A DNA stretch of 64,000 bases from Rhynchopus euleeides (lineage: Eukaryota; Euglenozoa; Diplonemea; Diplonemida; Diplonemidae). The position numbers were made by a program, and so were the translations under genes. The stretch is taken from contig OY723249.1 in assembly GCA_963210315.1 (NCBI GenBank), forward strand, positions 2,046,569 through 2,110,568. The letters run 5' to 3'. The notes under the pieces were generated by a model that saw nothing but the letters and a program-made list of their open reading frames with translations, had not been told where the DNA came from and searched no databases. Below are positions 35,800 through 46,457 of this stretch, in pieces. The stretch's first letter is position 1. Every line of letters starts with the position of its first letter.

Positions 35800-37553
35800 C
35801 ACGGTGGGATCTTGTAAATTTTACATGTATAACTACAAGTATATACCGTATACGTAAATATTATGGAACGTAAATATTATGGAACGGGCCCATTTTTGGC
35901 CGGTCCGTTCCATAATATTTACGTTCCATAATATTTACAGGGCCAGTTGGGGACTCGGTGGTGAGGACGGCTTGCGTCAGGAATCGCGCGAAAAGTGCAC
36001 GAGTAGGTCCCGTCAGGGACTCTGTATGCCGTCCGATCACCTGGTCCAAGTCCCCGAGTCGCAGAAAGCCCTGTAAATATTGTGGAACGAAAAAAATCTG
36101 GAACGCCAACCCACCAGCGTTCCAAAATATTTACGTTCCATAATATTTACGTTCCATAATATTTACGTTCCAAAATATTTACGTATACGGTACATGTATT
36201 ATACATGTATAATACTTGCATGTCAACTATTATACATGTATCTTTACTTGATATACATGTATTTTACATGTATATTTCATGCATTTACATGTATTTTACA
36301 TGTATACCGTAAACGGAAATATTGTGGACCGTAATAAAGGTGAACCGTACTATAGGTGGACCGTAAAAAAGATGGAACAAATGGGATTTTTCCGGAACTT
36401 GGAACATTTTTACGGTCCACCTATTTTACGGTTGGGATCGTGGACTTGGCGGTTTTTTTACGAGTTCCTTCGCGACGAAGTCGCGAAGGAACCAAGGAAA
36501 TCGTACGACTGAAGCTGCAGGATTAACACCACAGAGCCTCAGCACAGAGTGTGCGCTCACCATCGTCCGGGAACTGTTCTCCCACAGTTACTGCAGGGTG
36601 TACTACACTAAAGGAGTACGATTTCCCTTAATTTTCCGGGCACTGATTCACGAATTTACATCTGGAGGGAGCCCGGTGGTCTCAGCTTCTGTCTGCGCGC
36701 CCTGCCGTACTGTGGCTGCTTTTGTGGGCTCGTGCAGCAGGTTCTACTTTTACTTCTACCGGAATGCTCCTTGCATGGTACTACACTTCTCGAGGTGTGG
36801 TGGTGGGTGAGTCTCGAGGTGAGTGGTGGTGATCGTGCCTTTTCCACACGCAGGGAGGACTTGCTTCTCTTGCTGGTGTTGGTTGCGGTGGTGGAGGGAG
36901 GGTCCAAAGCTGGGAGGTCGGGAGGCCTACGTGTGGGTGTCTGCGGCGTGGAGGCCGCAGTCCGCGCCCCGCAACCCACCAGCCCGCGGGCGAAAAACGC
37001 ATTGTCTTTTCCATATTCAGTCCCAATAAATGGTGGACCGTAAAAAAGATGGAACGTTTGGCCTTTTTTTGGGAACTTGGAACATTTTTACGGTCCACCC
37101 TTTTTCCGTTTACGGTAATACTTATCATGCAAGTATTATACATGTAAAATACTTGCACGACAAGTAAAATACATGTATAATACTTGCATGACAAGTAAAA
37201 TACTTGCATGCAAGTAAAATACATGTATTTTACTTGCATGCAAGTATTTTACTTGTCATGCAAGTATTTTACATGTATAATACTTGCATGACAAGTATTA
37301 TACATGTAAAATACATGTAAATGCATGAAATATACATGTAAAATACATGTATATCAAGTAAAGATACATGTATAATAGTTGACATGCAAGTATTATACAT
37401 GTATTTTTACTTGATATACATGTATTTTACATGTATATTTCAGGCATATACATGTATTATACATGTATAATAGTTGACATGCAAGTATTATACATGTATA
37501 ATACATGTATATACTTGTAGTTATACATGTAAAATTTACAAGATCCCACCGTG
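35800..37553. mobile_element. AT-rich foldback/TIR element with 47-bp perfect ends
   Basis: The left end (35800-35846) is the exact reverse complement of the right end (37507-37553) over 47 bp, beginning CACGGTGGGATCTTGTAAAT. The interior is dominated by palindromes: 34-bp perfect arms at 35854-35887 and 35905-35938, runs of TATACATGTA-type units at 36186-36305 and 37120-37520, and a 13-bp-stem hairpin at 36464-36492. A unit of about 65 bp, itself an inverted repeat (TGGACCGTAAAAAAGATGG ... TTTTTACGGTCCA), occurs at about 36358-36422 and 37032-37099. The element flanks share only AA, so the target duplication is unclear. The CAC... ends recall CACTA-type or foldback elements, but no superfamily can be assigned. 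No protein is encoded. Confidence 0.75.
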
Positions 37554-38742
37554 AACGATGCACGTCGCGGTTGTCGGGAGGGTAGGGGGGTGGGAGATGG
37601 ACCCAGCCTTAACCTGATGAGTCAACCGCTGTTGCCTGCTTTAAAAAAAACAAGTAACCAAAAACCCGATGCCTCGGAACGGTGTTAGAAACCCAACCGC
37701 CGCGTCAGGTGCCCCTCCTGGATCGCACGGGGCTGATAATACGTAGATTCTTGGTGGATGGGGTGTGGGTGTGAAGATTTGCCGTCACGATAAGCAGGCA
37801 AACTATGGCAACTTACTCACCGATCTCCCCCCCCCCTCTCTCTCCCCCTTCCCCTGCGATTATCGAGTTCCCCCCCCGCCCCCGCCCCCGCCCCCCCTCA
37901 ATGCAACCACTTGGAGTGCAACCCCTCTCTGCGCTGCGAAGACCCTTTATAACGTCCTGGCCCGAGCGCCTCACACCGGGTTCCTTCCCCTCCTGGATCC
38001 ACCGAGGGGGAAGTTCGAAAAAAATGAAGTGGGAATCCACTTGGCCATCCAATGGCTTCCGAGGGGAGGAGGGAGGTGGTCGTGGTAGTGTGTGTTCGAA
38101 GCTCGACGCAGCACACACAGCTGGTGTGCTGGCGGTGGAATGGTCTGTTGGTGTGTGTGTGTGTGGGGGGGGGGGGGTTACCGGCCCCTCGACCCAAAGT
38201 GCCAGACACTTTCCAAAAATATGGGATGGGGTGGGGGTGGGGGGTGGGGGTTTTCTGTGGGGCGAGAGAGAACGGTAGCGAGGGAGGGGCGCAGGGGGGG
38301 GGAGGGTGGAGAGGAGAGGGGGGGGAGGGGGGGGGGGGCGGCATCTCCGCTCAAAAAAAGGTATACTTCTAGCTTTTGGCTAGGTATACTGAACCCTCGC
38401 ACACCCCACCACCACCCCCACCACCCCCGACACCCCCGCCCCTACCGCCCCACCACCCCATCCCGATCTGAAGAAAACTGAACGTATCGCCCACCAATGC
38501 AATAATATATACAAGGGAGCGCGCGAAAAATAAAGCAGCGAGGAGGTTTTGGCGGGGGGAGGGGGAGGGGGGGGGGGGACGGAAGGACGAGGTGTACCGC
38601 CGGCCTGCAGCACTTAGGTTGGGTTAAAAAGATGCCCCGGCCGTGATAACCCCCACCCCCCTCCTACCCCTTCCTCTTTTGCTGGATTCCTGGGACAGCA
38701 TGTGGCTGTCGGTTTCTTTCCCCCCCCCCCCCATCTCTGCAG
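37554..38742. promoter_or_regulatory. Spacer, ending in a strong pyrimidine tract and acceptor AG
   Basis: No gene seen. G-rich and C-rich tracts alternate (38165-38180, 38290-38340). A poly-C tract followed by ATCTCTGCAG ends at 38742, 36 nt before the ATG at 38779, and is a good splice acceptor, either for a spliced leader or for an unseen 5' exon. Confidence 0.4.
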
Positions 38743-38778
38743 GTAAGGCATAGGGCTGATGCATATGTGTCTGTCCCA

Positions 38779-41700
38779 ATGTCGATCCCGAATGCCGTGC
38801 GGGCAGCACTGTCCGCACTGTCGCGCGTGACAGGACGCCATCACGTCATTGCCACACCGAAGGATGCTGTCACTGCGGTGCGCACCGTGACGAGGGAGCT
38901 GCTGACGGAGAGGCACCGCCAGCTCACCCGTGCTGTGCTGCAGGAAGCGGCACCAGGCTCCCCTGATGGCACTGGCTTCCGGGCGGTGTCCGCCCGGAAG
39001 GATGCGGCGGAGCTAGTACGACGCATCTGCAGCATCCGCACCGACGCATGGGTCGCCAAACACATCGGGGATGTGCTCGTGCAGTCGCACGCCCTGCGTC
39101 TGAGCCTCCCGCAGGCGCTGTGGGATGTCGCGCGGCGCAAGGTGGCGCTGCTGCCGACAGTCACGCTTGTGGACCTCACCTGTGCCGTGGGCGGCACACA
39201 GGCGGCCCTCACCCGCGAGGCGCTCCGCACCGCCGCTGCACGGGCGCTGCGGTGGGAGCAGTGCAGCCGTGTGCTGTCGGCGCCCATCCCGCTGCTCGAC
39301 GTGCCACGCAGCTTCGAGCAGGCCGCCTGCCGCCTCCTCGAGGAGCAGCTGGTGCAGCGAGACGGGCGCCGCGCGCAGCGCGGTGTGCCCCAGGCACCGC
39401 CTGCGCTGCTGAAGGGCGCGCGGATGTGCCACAGGCCCGCCATCAGGGAGGCCGCTGCTGCCCATGCCCCACTCTTGGCAGAGGCAGACCTCATCGCCCT
39501 GTTCCGCAACGGGCCTCGTACATCCCCCGACGCAGCCCCGCAGCTGCGCGGCGGCGCCGCACCCGCGCCGCCGCCTTCTCCCTCCGTGGCCCCGCCGCCG
39601 CCGCCGCCCCTGCTGCCGGCACCCAGCGCGCACCACTCCGCCTGCGTCATGTCGGAGCTGGTGCGCCGCGCAGGGCGCTCCCCCGCGAAGGCCATGGCAT
39701 ATCTCCTGCTGCAGCCAGAAGGGGCGTACTACACCCAAGTGCACTTCGACATGCTTGCGGTGGTGGTTTCCAGGAGCCTGCCGGATGGCCGGCACGGGGC
39801 ATCGCGGGGGAGGAAGCAGGGCAGAGCGGGTGGCCCGTACCGCCCATCCCAGAAGGGTGTGGTATCGCTCCTGGGGACCATGCGGCGGTTCGGCATTTCG
39901 AACACCCCGCTGGTGGAGGCGCTGCTGCAGCTTGGGTTTGACTCGTACCCCGAGGTGCCGGGGTGCCAGGAGTTGCTCCTGCAGAGCTGCATCCACGCCG
40001 TATACGCCGGCGGGGCGGAGTTCGTCCGCAAAACAATCGAAGGGGGTCGCCACCGCTATCACAGGGCCATCTTCGGCGAGATCGCATCCGGCAGCATGGA
40101 GTCCCAGCTCCACACGTGCTGCCTCTTTGTTGAGCTGTGGGGGGCGCTCCGCATCACCCCCACCTTCGACATGTCTGCGCATCCCCTGCCTGCCTGGCCC
40201 CAGGAAGGGCAGCAGGCCTCCCGCATCGTGAGGTTCTACGTGTCCCTCGCTGAGCTGTACGAAGCTGGCAAGGGCATCTCCGACCTGCGGACGAGGAAGT
40301 ATCTCTGCCCCATCCTCGGGGTCTCCAGGAAGTTTACCTCGGCTGTCGATGGCGCAGCTGCCGCGCGCTGCGCGCGCGCGATACCCGAGGGCCAGCTCCC
40401 TTTGGTGGTGGCGGCGTGCAGCCGCATCGTTCCGCCCAACGTGAGCCCCCACGGGTGGCAGGGGCTGGCTGCGCTGCAACACACCGTGCATGATTGGGTG
40501 TTGGGCTGGGCAGGGCCTGACGGGGGCAGGGCGGAGCCCCCCCAGTGCCTGGCCCCGCCGGCAGCCGATGCCGTGCAGCTGCTGCAGGCGTCGCTGCGCC
40601 TCGGGTGGCGCAGCACCGGGAAGCTGGTGAAGGGGGTGGTGTGCCGGGAGGAGGTGCTCGATAGCCTCGCGCTGCCTTCGCTGTGCCTCGTGCCGGGGTG
40701 TGTTGCCGAGGAGGGCCACCGCGGGCAGGCCACAGCGGGGGGCGCGGCGGCCGGCCACGGCATGCTGCTGCACGGCGTGGCGCAGCGCATCAACCAGGCT
40801 GTGGTGCGGCACCACCCTGCACCCCTCGGAGGGGCGGAGGTGAAAGCCCTGCAGCAGGCCGCCGTTTCCTTCGCCGCGCTGAACCATCGGTGCCCCGAGC
40901 TGTACGCCACGATCAGCGCGGAGCTGCTGCGTCAGACCACGCTGTGCCCCAACCTCTGCGCCGACACCCTGTGGGCCTTCGCCGTCCAGCGGGAGACGGG
41001 GTGCCGCGAGGCGATGGACATCGTCGGGACCTACGCCACCCAGTTCGCCCCCACGCTTTCCCTCCGCTCCCTGGTGCGGCTGTCCTGGTCTGCACAACTG
41101 CTCCTCCGCAACCCTGACGACATCATCCTGGCAGTAACGCACGAAGTGGGAGAATCCGAGCGTGCAGAAGAGAGGCAACGGTCGTTCCTCACAGCATCTC
41201 GCTATACCATGCTGCTGCAGTCCGTGGCGCAGACGGGTGTTGACATGCAGTTTGTCAGCCAGCTGCTCGCCAACCCTGAGGCGTGGCAGCGCCTGAGGGG
41301 GTGGGACCAGCGGGGGACGGCAGGCGCCCTCTTCATGGCAACCTACCTCGCGAAGGCCGCCATGTCGGAGGTGCACTACCACGTGGCAAAGTCTCACCTC
41401 ACCCCTGATTCAAAGGTGGTGAAGATGATGCACAACGGGGATGCCTGCGCCATTATCTGCGCGATGGTGTCGCAGCGCTTCTCCCGCAAGGCCCTGCTGC
41501 ACAGGGTTGCGGAGACGCTCCTCGCGGCGATGACCACACGCCAGGCAGCGGTGCAGCTGCGCGCCCCCCTCTGCGTCAAGGTGATGAAGGCATGCACCCA
41601 GGCTGAGGGGATCAACGCCATCGTCTTCTTCAACACCGCCGGGAGGGCCGTGGCAGACAACGGGTCGGTGTGGGAGCTCTCCGGCTCAGAGGCCTGCGCC

Positions 41701-42030
41701 ATGCTCCACTGCTACGCCCGGAAGCAGCTGCGATCCCCTCGCCTGCACGCACAGCTCTGCGTGAAGCTCCGCAGCGCACAGCTGGACGCACGCCAGGTGG
41801 CTGACACCCTGTGGTCCTGCGTCACCCTGCGGCTCGTCGACACACCCCAGGCCAGGCAGCTGTGGCACTTCGTCCCCGCCATGGTTGAGGGGCAGCAGGT
41901 GCAGGCTGAGGATCGGGAGAGAATCCAATGGGCCCTGCAACACCGCCCCCAGGCTGACCAGACGCGGGCTGTGTCTGGCCTATTCGATGCGCTCTCGCCG
42001 CAGGGCCAGGGCAGCACGGCAGGTCCGTAG
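38779..42030 (+). CDS. Helical-repeat (OPR/FASTK-like) protein, probably mitochondrial
   Basis: A single open frame of 1083 residues, with no intron seen. The frame extends two codons... further upstream only through a GTG, so 38779 is the first in-frame ATG. The N-terminus MSIPNAVRAALSALSRVTGR is amphipathic, Arg-containing and acid-free, as in mitochondrial presequences. The body is almost all alpha helix in pairs of about 35-40 residues, with recurring patterns such as LPQALWDVARRK and LCADTLWAFAVQRE, which resemble octotricopeptide and FAST-kinase-type helical repeats that bind organellar RNA. A Pro/Ala-rich segment (near nucleotides 39540-39625) separates N- and C-terminal halves. No RAP domain is recognisable at the C-terminus. 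A role in mitochondrial RNA metabolism is inferred from fold and targeting only. An out-of-frame upstream ATG pair overlaps the start (see findings). Confidence 0.65.
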   Translation: MSIPNAVRAALSALSRVTGRHHVIATPKDAVTAVRTVTRELLTERHRQLTRAVLQEAAPGSPDGTGFRAVSARKDAAELVRRICSIRTDAWVAKHIGDVLVQSHALRLSLPQALWDVARRKVALLPTVTLVDLTCAVGGTQAALTREALRTAAARALRWEQCSRVLSAPIPLLDVPRSFEQAACRLLEEQLVQRDGRRAQRGVPQAPPALLKGARMCHRPAIREAAAAHAPLLAEADLIALFRNGPRTSPDAAPQLRGGAAPAPPPSPSVAPPPPPPLLPAPSAHHSACVMSELVRRAGRSPAKAMAYLLLQPEGAYYTQVHFDMLAVVVSRSLPDGRHGASRGRKQGRAGGPYRPSQKGVVSLLGTMRRFGISNTPLVEALLQLGFDSYPEVPGCQELLLQSCIHAVYAGGAEFVRKTIEGGRHRYHRAIFGEIASGSMESQLHTCCLFVELWGALRITPTFDMSAHPLPAWPQEGQQASRIVRFYVSLAELYEAGKGISDLRTRKYLCPILGVSRKFTSAVDGAAAARCARAIPEGQLPLVVAACSRIVPPNVSPHGWQGLAALQHTVHDWVLGWAGPDGGRAEPPQCLAPPAADAVQLLQASLRLGWRSTGKLVKGVVCREEVLDSLALPSLCLVPGCVAEEGHRGQATAGGAAAGHGMLLHGVAQRINQAVVRHHPAPLGGAEVKALQQAAVSFAALNHRCPELYATISAELLRQTTLCPNLCADTLWAFAVQRETGCREAMDIVGTYATQFAPTLSLRSLVRLSWSAQLLLRNPDDIILAVTHEVGESERAEERQRSFLTASRYTMLLQSVAQTGVDMQFVSQLLANPEAWQRLRGWDQRGTAGALFMATYLAKAAMSEVHYHVAKSHLTPDSKVVKMMHNGDACAIICAMVSQRFSRKALLHRVAETLLAAMTTRQAAVQLRAPLCVKVMKACTQAEGINAIVFFNTAGRAVADNGSVWELSGSEACAMLHCYARKQLRSPRLHAQLCVKLRSAQLDARQVADTLWSCVTLRLVDTPQARQLWHFVPAMVEGQQVQAEDRERIQWALQHRPQADQTRAVSGLFDALSPQGQGSTAGP

Positions 42031-42677
42031 TGTGTGCACAAGCAACCACATTGCGTACCACCAGATCGTTTTTGAATCGAGGCGAGCCGTGCACAGCCTC
42101 GAGAGTGCGAGCCCCTCTCCCGGCAGCAGCTGATGCGCTGCCGAAGGGGTTGGAGAAGGGGGGTGGGGGGAGTGGGTGGTGATCTCGAGGGAGCGTGTCT
42201 GGCGGCGGTGGGGTGGGGAGGTGGCAGAAATACTGCACTCCCTGCCCCCCACCCCCCACCCCCCACCCCCCACCCCCCACCCCCCACCCCCCACCCCCCA
42301 CCCCCCACCCCCCCCCCCCCCCCCCATCCCCACCAGCTCACGGGCGGCGTCCCAAGGGGTGTTGTGGTTGGGCAGAAAGGGCCCCCCCCCCCCCCCGTTC
42401 CACTTGCCGTCGGCAAGGGTGGAAGGGGGGGGGCGGTGGTGGTGGGTGTGTGGGTTGTGCCAGCAGTGCCCCCTCATCAGGCCCGCTTCCCTCCTGGGGT
42501 GTCGCCTCTCCCCACCCGAGCCGTGCTGCTTCTGAGGAGAATGAAAGAATCAAACGAAGCTTTGCCCTCCCTTCAGCTTCCCATTGTGTTGATTCGCTGT
42601 TTCACGGCCTTGCTTGCTGTCATATCTGACCTGGTAATCCGTCCACCTTCCACCTTCGTCCCCACCACCACCACCAG
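42031..42677. promoter_or_regulatory. Spacer with candidate spliced-leader acceptor at 42677
   Basis: The frame of the next gene is open back to 42133, but that portion translates a CCCCCCA minisatellite. A CCACCACCACCAG acceptor at 42677 lies 22 nt before the ATG at 42700, with no intervening ATG. Confidence 0.5.
42245..42325. repeat. (CCCCCCA)n heptamer minisatellite
   Basis: About nine tandem CCCCCCA units run into a poly-C tract ending near 42325. The complementary strand (TGGGGGG repeats) could form G-quadruplexes. It lies in the spacer between two genes. Confidence 0.9.
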
Positions 42678-42699
42678 GAGCATCTGCGATCCCCCCATC

Positions 42700-44629
42700 A
42701 TGTATTCTGCGGACACTGTGAACGTCCGCGACGATGCTGTCATCTGCCAAGCGGAGCGGCAGATGCTGGAACAGCTGCCGCTGCACATCCAGTCGGAGGC
42801 TATAGCCAAGGTGGGCGGGAAAGCCTCCGCCGTGTGTCGTCTCAACGACCGGGGCAGCGGTGTGTTGATATCGCGCAAGGCTCGGAAACCGCGTGACTTC
42901 CCGGCCCGAGTCGACGGCGAGCCTGTGAGCCCTGAGGTTGGGGTCATCCTCACCTGCCCCTGGGTGCTGCCGGACCTGGCTGCTGCACAGAGCTCGGAGG
43001 CAATGTTCGAAGTGCCTGCACCCGGCAGGGAGCAGCGTGAATGGGAGACCTGCACTGTGCGGCTGCTGCCTTCGCTTCTGTACTACTCCTCCCTGCCGAA
43101 GGAAATGAAACTGACACCCTCGCGTGTGGGGTACGTCCTGGTTGCCTGCGAGCTGTATGGGCGGAATGGAGGCACTGTCCAGGCCCCAGCCCTGCCCCTT
43201 CCCATCACGCGCCCCTTCGTGCCATCGCTGGAGGAGCGTGACGTGTGTCTGATCATCCAGCATCCCAACGGGACGGAGCCACGGAAGTACCACCTCGCCA
43301 GTGTGAAGGAGGCGGGGAGGAACCACACTGTGCATGAGTCGGAGACGCCGCCGAAGTATACCAGCAGTGGCGGGGCGGTGTTCAACGGGAGTGGGCAGTT
43401 TGTGGGGATCGGGCACATGGCGAACGGGATGCACATCACCATCAACATCCAAGGCATCGTGGGGCACATGTTCCGCTTCGGGATGATGTCCCGCTTCGAC
43501 GCGCAGCTGAGCGACGAGGACCCGAACCTGCGTGACAAGTTCACCGTGCTGGGGGAGCCGCGCCACGAGGAGGAGGAGGAGGAGTGCGACGGTGTGTTCT
43601 GGCGCGAGCTGTGGGAGAGCTGGTACGACTCCAGCCGCTACGGCACCGTCGTGCTGCTGCTGCAGAACTTCTACTACCACAAGGCCCTGGTTCTAGAGGG
43701 GCTGCAGGAGCTGACGTGCCACCAGCAGCGTTTCAACATCGAGCTGATGAGCTCTCTGGGGATGATCGACATCATCGTGGAGATCCTGCGGCACTACGAG
43801 GATGACGCAGATGTGACGTGCCAAGCCGTGTCTGCGTTGGGCAGTGCCAGCGAACATGACGCGAATCTGCAGGACATCGAGTCGTCGGACGCGCTGCAGG
43901 CACTGCTCCGCGCTGTGCGCGAGTACATGCACATCCCCCGCATCCTGGAATGGTGTGCGTGCGTCATCAGCAACCTGTTCACCCTTGGCGTGCATGCGGA
44001 GGCCAGCAAGGACAGCTTCACAGCTGCAGGAGGTGTGCCGCTTCTGGCGGAGGCGCTGTCGAAGTACCGCAGCAATGCATACTTCTTGCGCCGTGCAGCT
44101 ACGGTGTTTGCATCCCTAGTGGAGCACAACAGCGCCTTTGTGCCGGTGTGCCTCGACGAAGGCGTGCACCTGGTGCTGTGCGAGGTGCTGGGGGACCCCT
44201 CAGACCACCCTGATGCGGCCTGCCTCGAGGCTGTGCTGGTGGCCCTCCTCTCCCTGACGCACGACACCTCCCTGCCCTGCTCGTGCAACGCTGCTGCCGA
44301 GTTGGTCGAGAAGGGCATCCTTGTGTCCCTGGCGGGCACGCTGAAGTATTGGACAGGTTTGCGCACAGAGTCAGTGATGCACAAGGCCTGCCTCCTTGCA
44401 GATGCGCTGTCCCTGTCGCACCCGCCATCCCTGCCGAAGTCCATCGGGCTGGGCATGGAGGATATCCTGTTCGACGCATCGGCAGCATGCCCCTCCTCAC
44501 GCGTGCTGAAGGCAGCCATCGCCGCATCACAATCCATTGGCGTCGTCGTGGAACATAAATGTATGACCCTGCTTGGCGTGCACACCCACTCCTCCCACCT
44601 ACACAGATGACTGTTACAGCACGCTTTAG
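42700..44629 (+). CDS. Trypsin-fold pseudoprotease fused to armadillo repeats
   Basis: Proposed exons are 42700-44560 and 44607-44629 (627 residues), with a 46-nt GTATG...ACACAG intron, phase 1. Without splicing the frame ends at 44610 with a different short tail. Residues about 35-280 follow the order of chymotrypsin/HtrA-type domains: GSGVLISRK strand, VGVILTCPWVL where the catalytic His loop belongs, and YTSSGGAVFNGSGQFVGIG around the nucleophile (Ser223). The His position reads Trp (about residue 88, in TCPWVL), so the triad is incomplete and proteolysis is unlikely. Residues about 320-600 are armadillo-type helices (MIDIIVEILRHY, TCQAVSALGSAS, GGVPLLAEALSKY). A protein-interaction scaffold is the likely role. 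There is no signal peptide. The start is favoured by the AG acceptor 22 nt upstream. Confidence 0.75.
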
Positions 44630-44946
44630 CGCTGATCAGATCCGCGCTGCCGCGCTGATCTGTCTGCATAGCTCTTGCCAGGGCCGTGTAGTTGTGTACT
44701 TACACTCACGAACCGTCTCATCGTTTGGATCGACCCACAGCCGCCCACCAGCTCTCAGAGGTTGTTTGATCCGCCATATTTTTTTTACGCACACGACTTT
44801 CGCGCGGAAAGTGTCATTCAGCTCTGCCAAACGTGCTCTACACACCACCCCCTTCATCAGGCAAGTGGGTTTGTAAGTGTGTGTGGAAGCGTCAACGCAC
44901 ATTTATTTTTAGTGAGAAGAGTCAGAAGCAGCGAAAAGGGACGAGC

Positions 44947-45440
44947 GGAGCCGCCAAAGCGCGTGAACAAAAGCAGCGGGGACGCGTGTGTTTTACAGGA
45001 CCGCCAAAGCGCGTGAACAAAAGCAGCGGGGACGCGTGTGTTTTACAGGAGCAGCGGGGTGAAGGACCAGCGGTGGTGAAGGACAGCAGAGCGGGTGTGT
45101 TTTGAAGGACCGCCAAGGCGCGTGAACAAAAGCAGCGGGGACGCGTGTGTTTTACAGGAGCAGCGGGGTGAAGGAACAGCGGTGGTGAAGGACAGCAGAG
45201 CGGGTGTGTTTTGAAGGGCCGCCAAAGCGCGTGAACAAAATCAGCGGGGACGCGTGTGTTTTACAGGACCGCCAAAGCGCGTGAACAAACGCAGCGGGGA
45301 CGCGTGTGTTTTACAGGAGCAGCGGGGTGAAGGACCAGCGGTGGTGACGGACAGCAGAGCGTGTGTGTTTTACAGGGCCGCCAAAGCGCGTGAACAAAAG
45401 CAGCGGGGTGAAGGATCAGCGGGTGTGAAGGACAGCTAGA
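44947..45440 (+). repeat. Two-type tandem array (50-bp and 59-bp units)
   Basis: Unit a (50 bp) contains CCGCCAAAGCGCGTGAACAA and ends GTGTGTTTTACAGGA. Unit b (59 bp) contains GCAGCGGGGTGAAGGA and ends GTGTGTTTTGAAGG or, in its last copy, TTTTACAGGG. The order is a a b a b a a b, then a hybrid a/b unit. Both unit types share the AGCAGCGGGG and GTGTGTTTT segments. The array lies between the left terminal repeat and gag, so it is probably the promoter/leader of the retroelement. Most unit ends resemble a splice acceptor (TTTTACAG). Confidence 0.85.
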
Positions 45441-45512
45441 GGCGTACGACAAGCAGAGTAGTGAGGAAAGATAGACGTCGACTGGGCTTTGGTCGAGGTG
45501 CTGGCCCTCTCT

Positions 45513-46457
45513 ATGGAGCCCGCAGCGGAGCCGATGCAGCACTGCGTGTTCCCCACATGCGCCACCGTCCATGAGGGCGGAACGGCGCACGCATGCAACG
45601 CCTGCGGACAAGCCACGACGAGGACATGTGTGCGGGCGCATCTGCACCCGAAGGCGGTGGCGGACGCCTTCGTCGCCCACATGGGCAGCGCCGGATGGGT
45701 ATGCCCAATGTGCGCGTGGACGAAGATGCAGGCAGGCGGCGCGGCAGCAGCGGAGGAGGCCGCTGAAGAGGAGGACGGGCTGGGGGCGCTGCCCCAACTG
45801 GGAGCCGGTGAAGGGCTCAACATGGAGGCGCGCATGACTCGGCTGGAGGCGAAGGTGGAGGAGCAGGCCGAGACCATCGCCGATCTGCAGAGGCAGCTGC
45901 AGGAGGCTGACGAGGGGTTGCCGGACGACTTCTCGCCATACGCGGTCGCGACGTGGCGCCCTGGCATATGGAAGGGCGCGGTGCGGCGGCAGATCCGGGC
46001 AGAGGTGTCCCGCGTGTTCCGGGAGGCGAGCCTGCCAGCGTCGGGCACAGATGCGGGGGAATGGATGCACAGCCTCCGCAAATGCTTCGAGCACTTCGAC
46101 GACGTGCTAAAGCTCATGAAGATGAACACGGAGGAGGAACCCAGCCTGCTGCCCCTGCACCGCATCGTGTGCGAAATGTCGGCTCTGGCCTGCCTCACGG
46201 GGTATGTGGCACGTGCCTACTACGAGCACAAGGCGAAGAACATCCCACCCCTCACGTTCTCGGCGTCTCTGCACCAGCGGCTGGTGGGAGAGGCGAATGA
46301 TGCGCAGGCGAAGGCGAACCCGCGCCGTTTGGTACCACCGCGTGTGCAACAGGGGGCTGACCCGCGCTACACGCCGTACCCCACCGGGAAGACGGGAAAG
46401 GGGGCGGAGCAGAGGGCAGTGGGAAAGGGGTCGAAAGGGCCCCGCGGGGGACAGTGA
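45513..46457 (+). CDS. Gag-like protein of the VIPER-like element
   Basis: 314 residues. The frame opens at a TTG upstream, and 45513 is the first ATG. The N-terminal 65 residues hold a zinc-binding cluster of the PHD/RING type: C-x4-C, CNAC, a Cys/His pair and a final CPMC. A heptad coiled coil follows (MTRLEAKVEEQAETIADLQ), then an alpha-helical domain (RQIRAEVSRVFREASLP; LHRIVCEMSALACL) and a basic Gly/Lys-rich tail. A nucleocapsid or assembly role is inferred from position. The stop is a TGA; the same frame then stays open through the linker into the recombinase (see findings). Confidence 0.75.
   Translation: MEPAAEPMQHCVFPTCATVHEGGTAHACNACGQATTRTCVRAHLHPKAVADAFVAHMGSAGWVCPMCAWTKMQAGGAAAAEEAAEEEDGLGALPQLGAGEGLNMEARMTRLEAKVEEQAETIADLQRQLQEADEGLPDDFSPYAVATWRPGIWKGAVRRQIRAEVSRVFREASLPASGTDAGEWMHSLRKCFEHFDDVLKLMKMNTEEEPSLLPLHRIVCEMSALACLTGYVARAYYEHKAKNIPPLTFSASLHQRLVGEANDAQAKANPRRLVPPRVQQGADPRYTPYPTGKTGKGAEQRAVGKGSKGPRGGQ

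Noticed and set aside
42133..42699. N-terminal extension of the pseudoprotease gene
   Set aside because: It would translate the CCCCCCA minisatellite; a good acceptor and ATG follow at 42677 and 42700.
44947..45440. CRISPR array
   Set aside because: Units are contiguous with no unique spacers and lie inside a eukaryotic retroelement.
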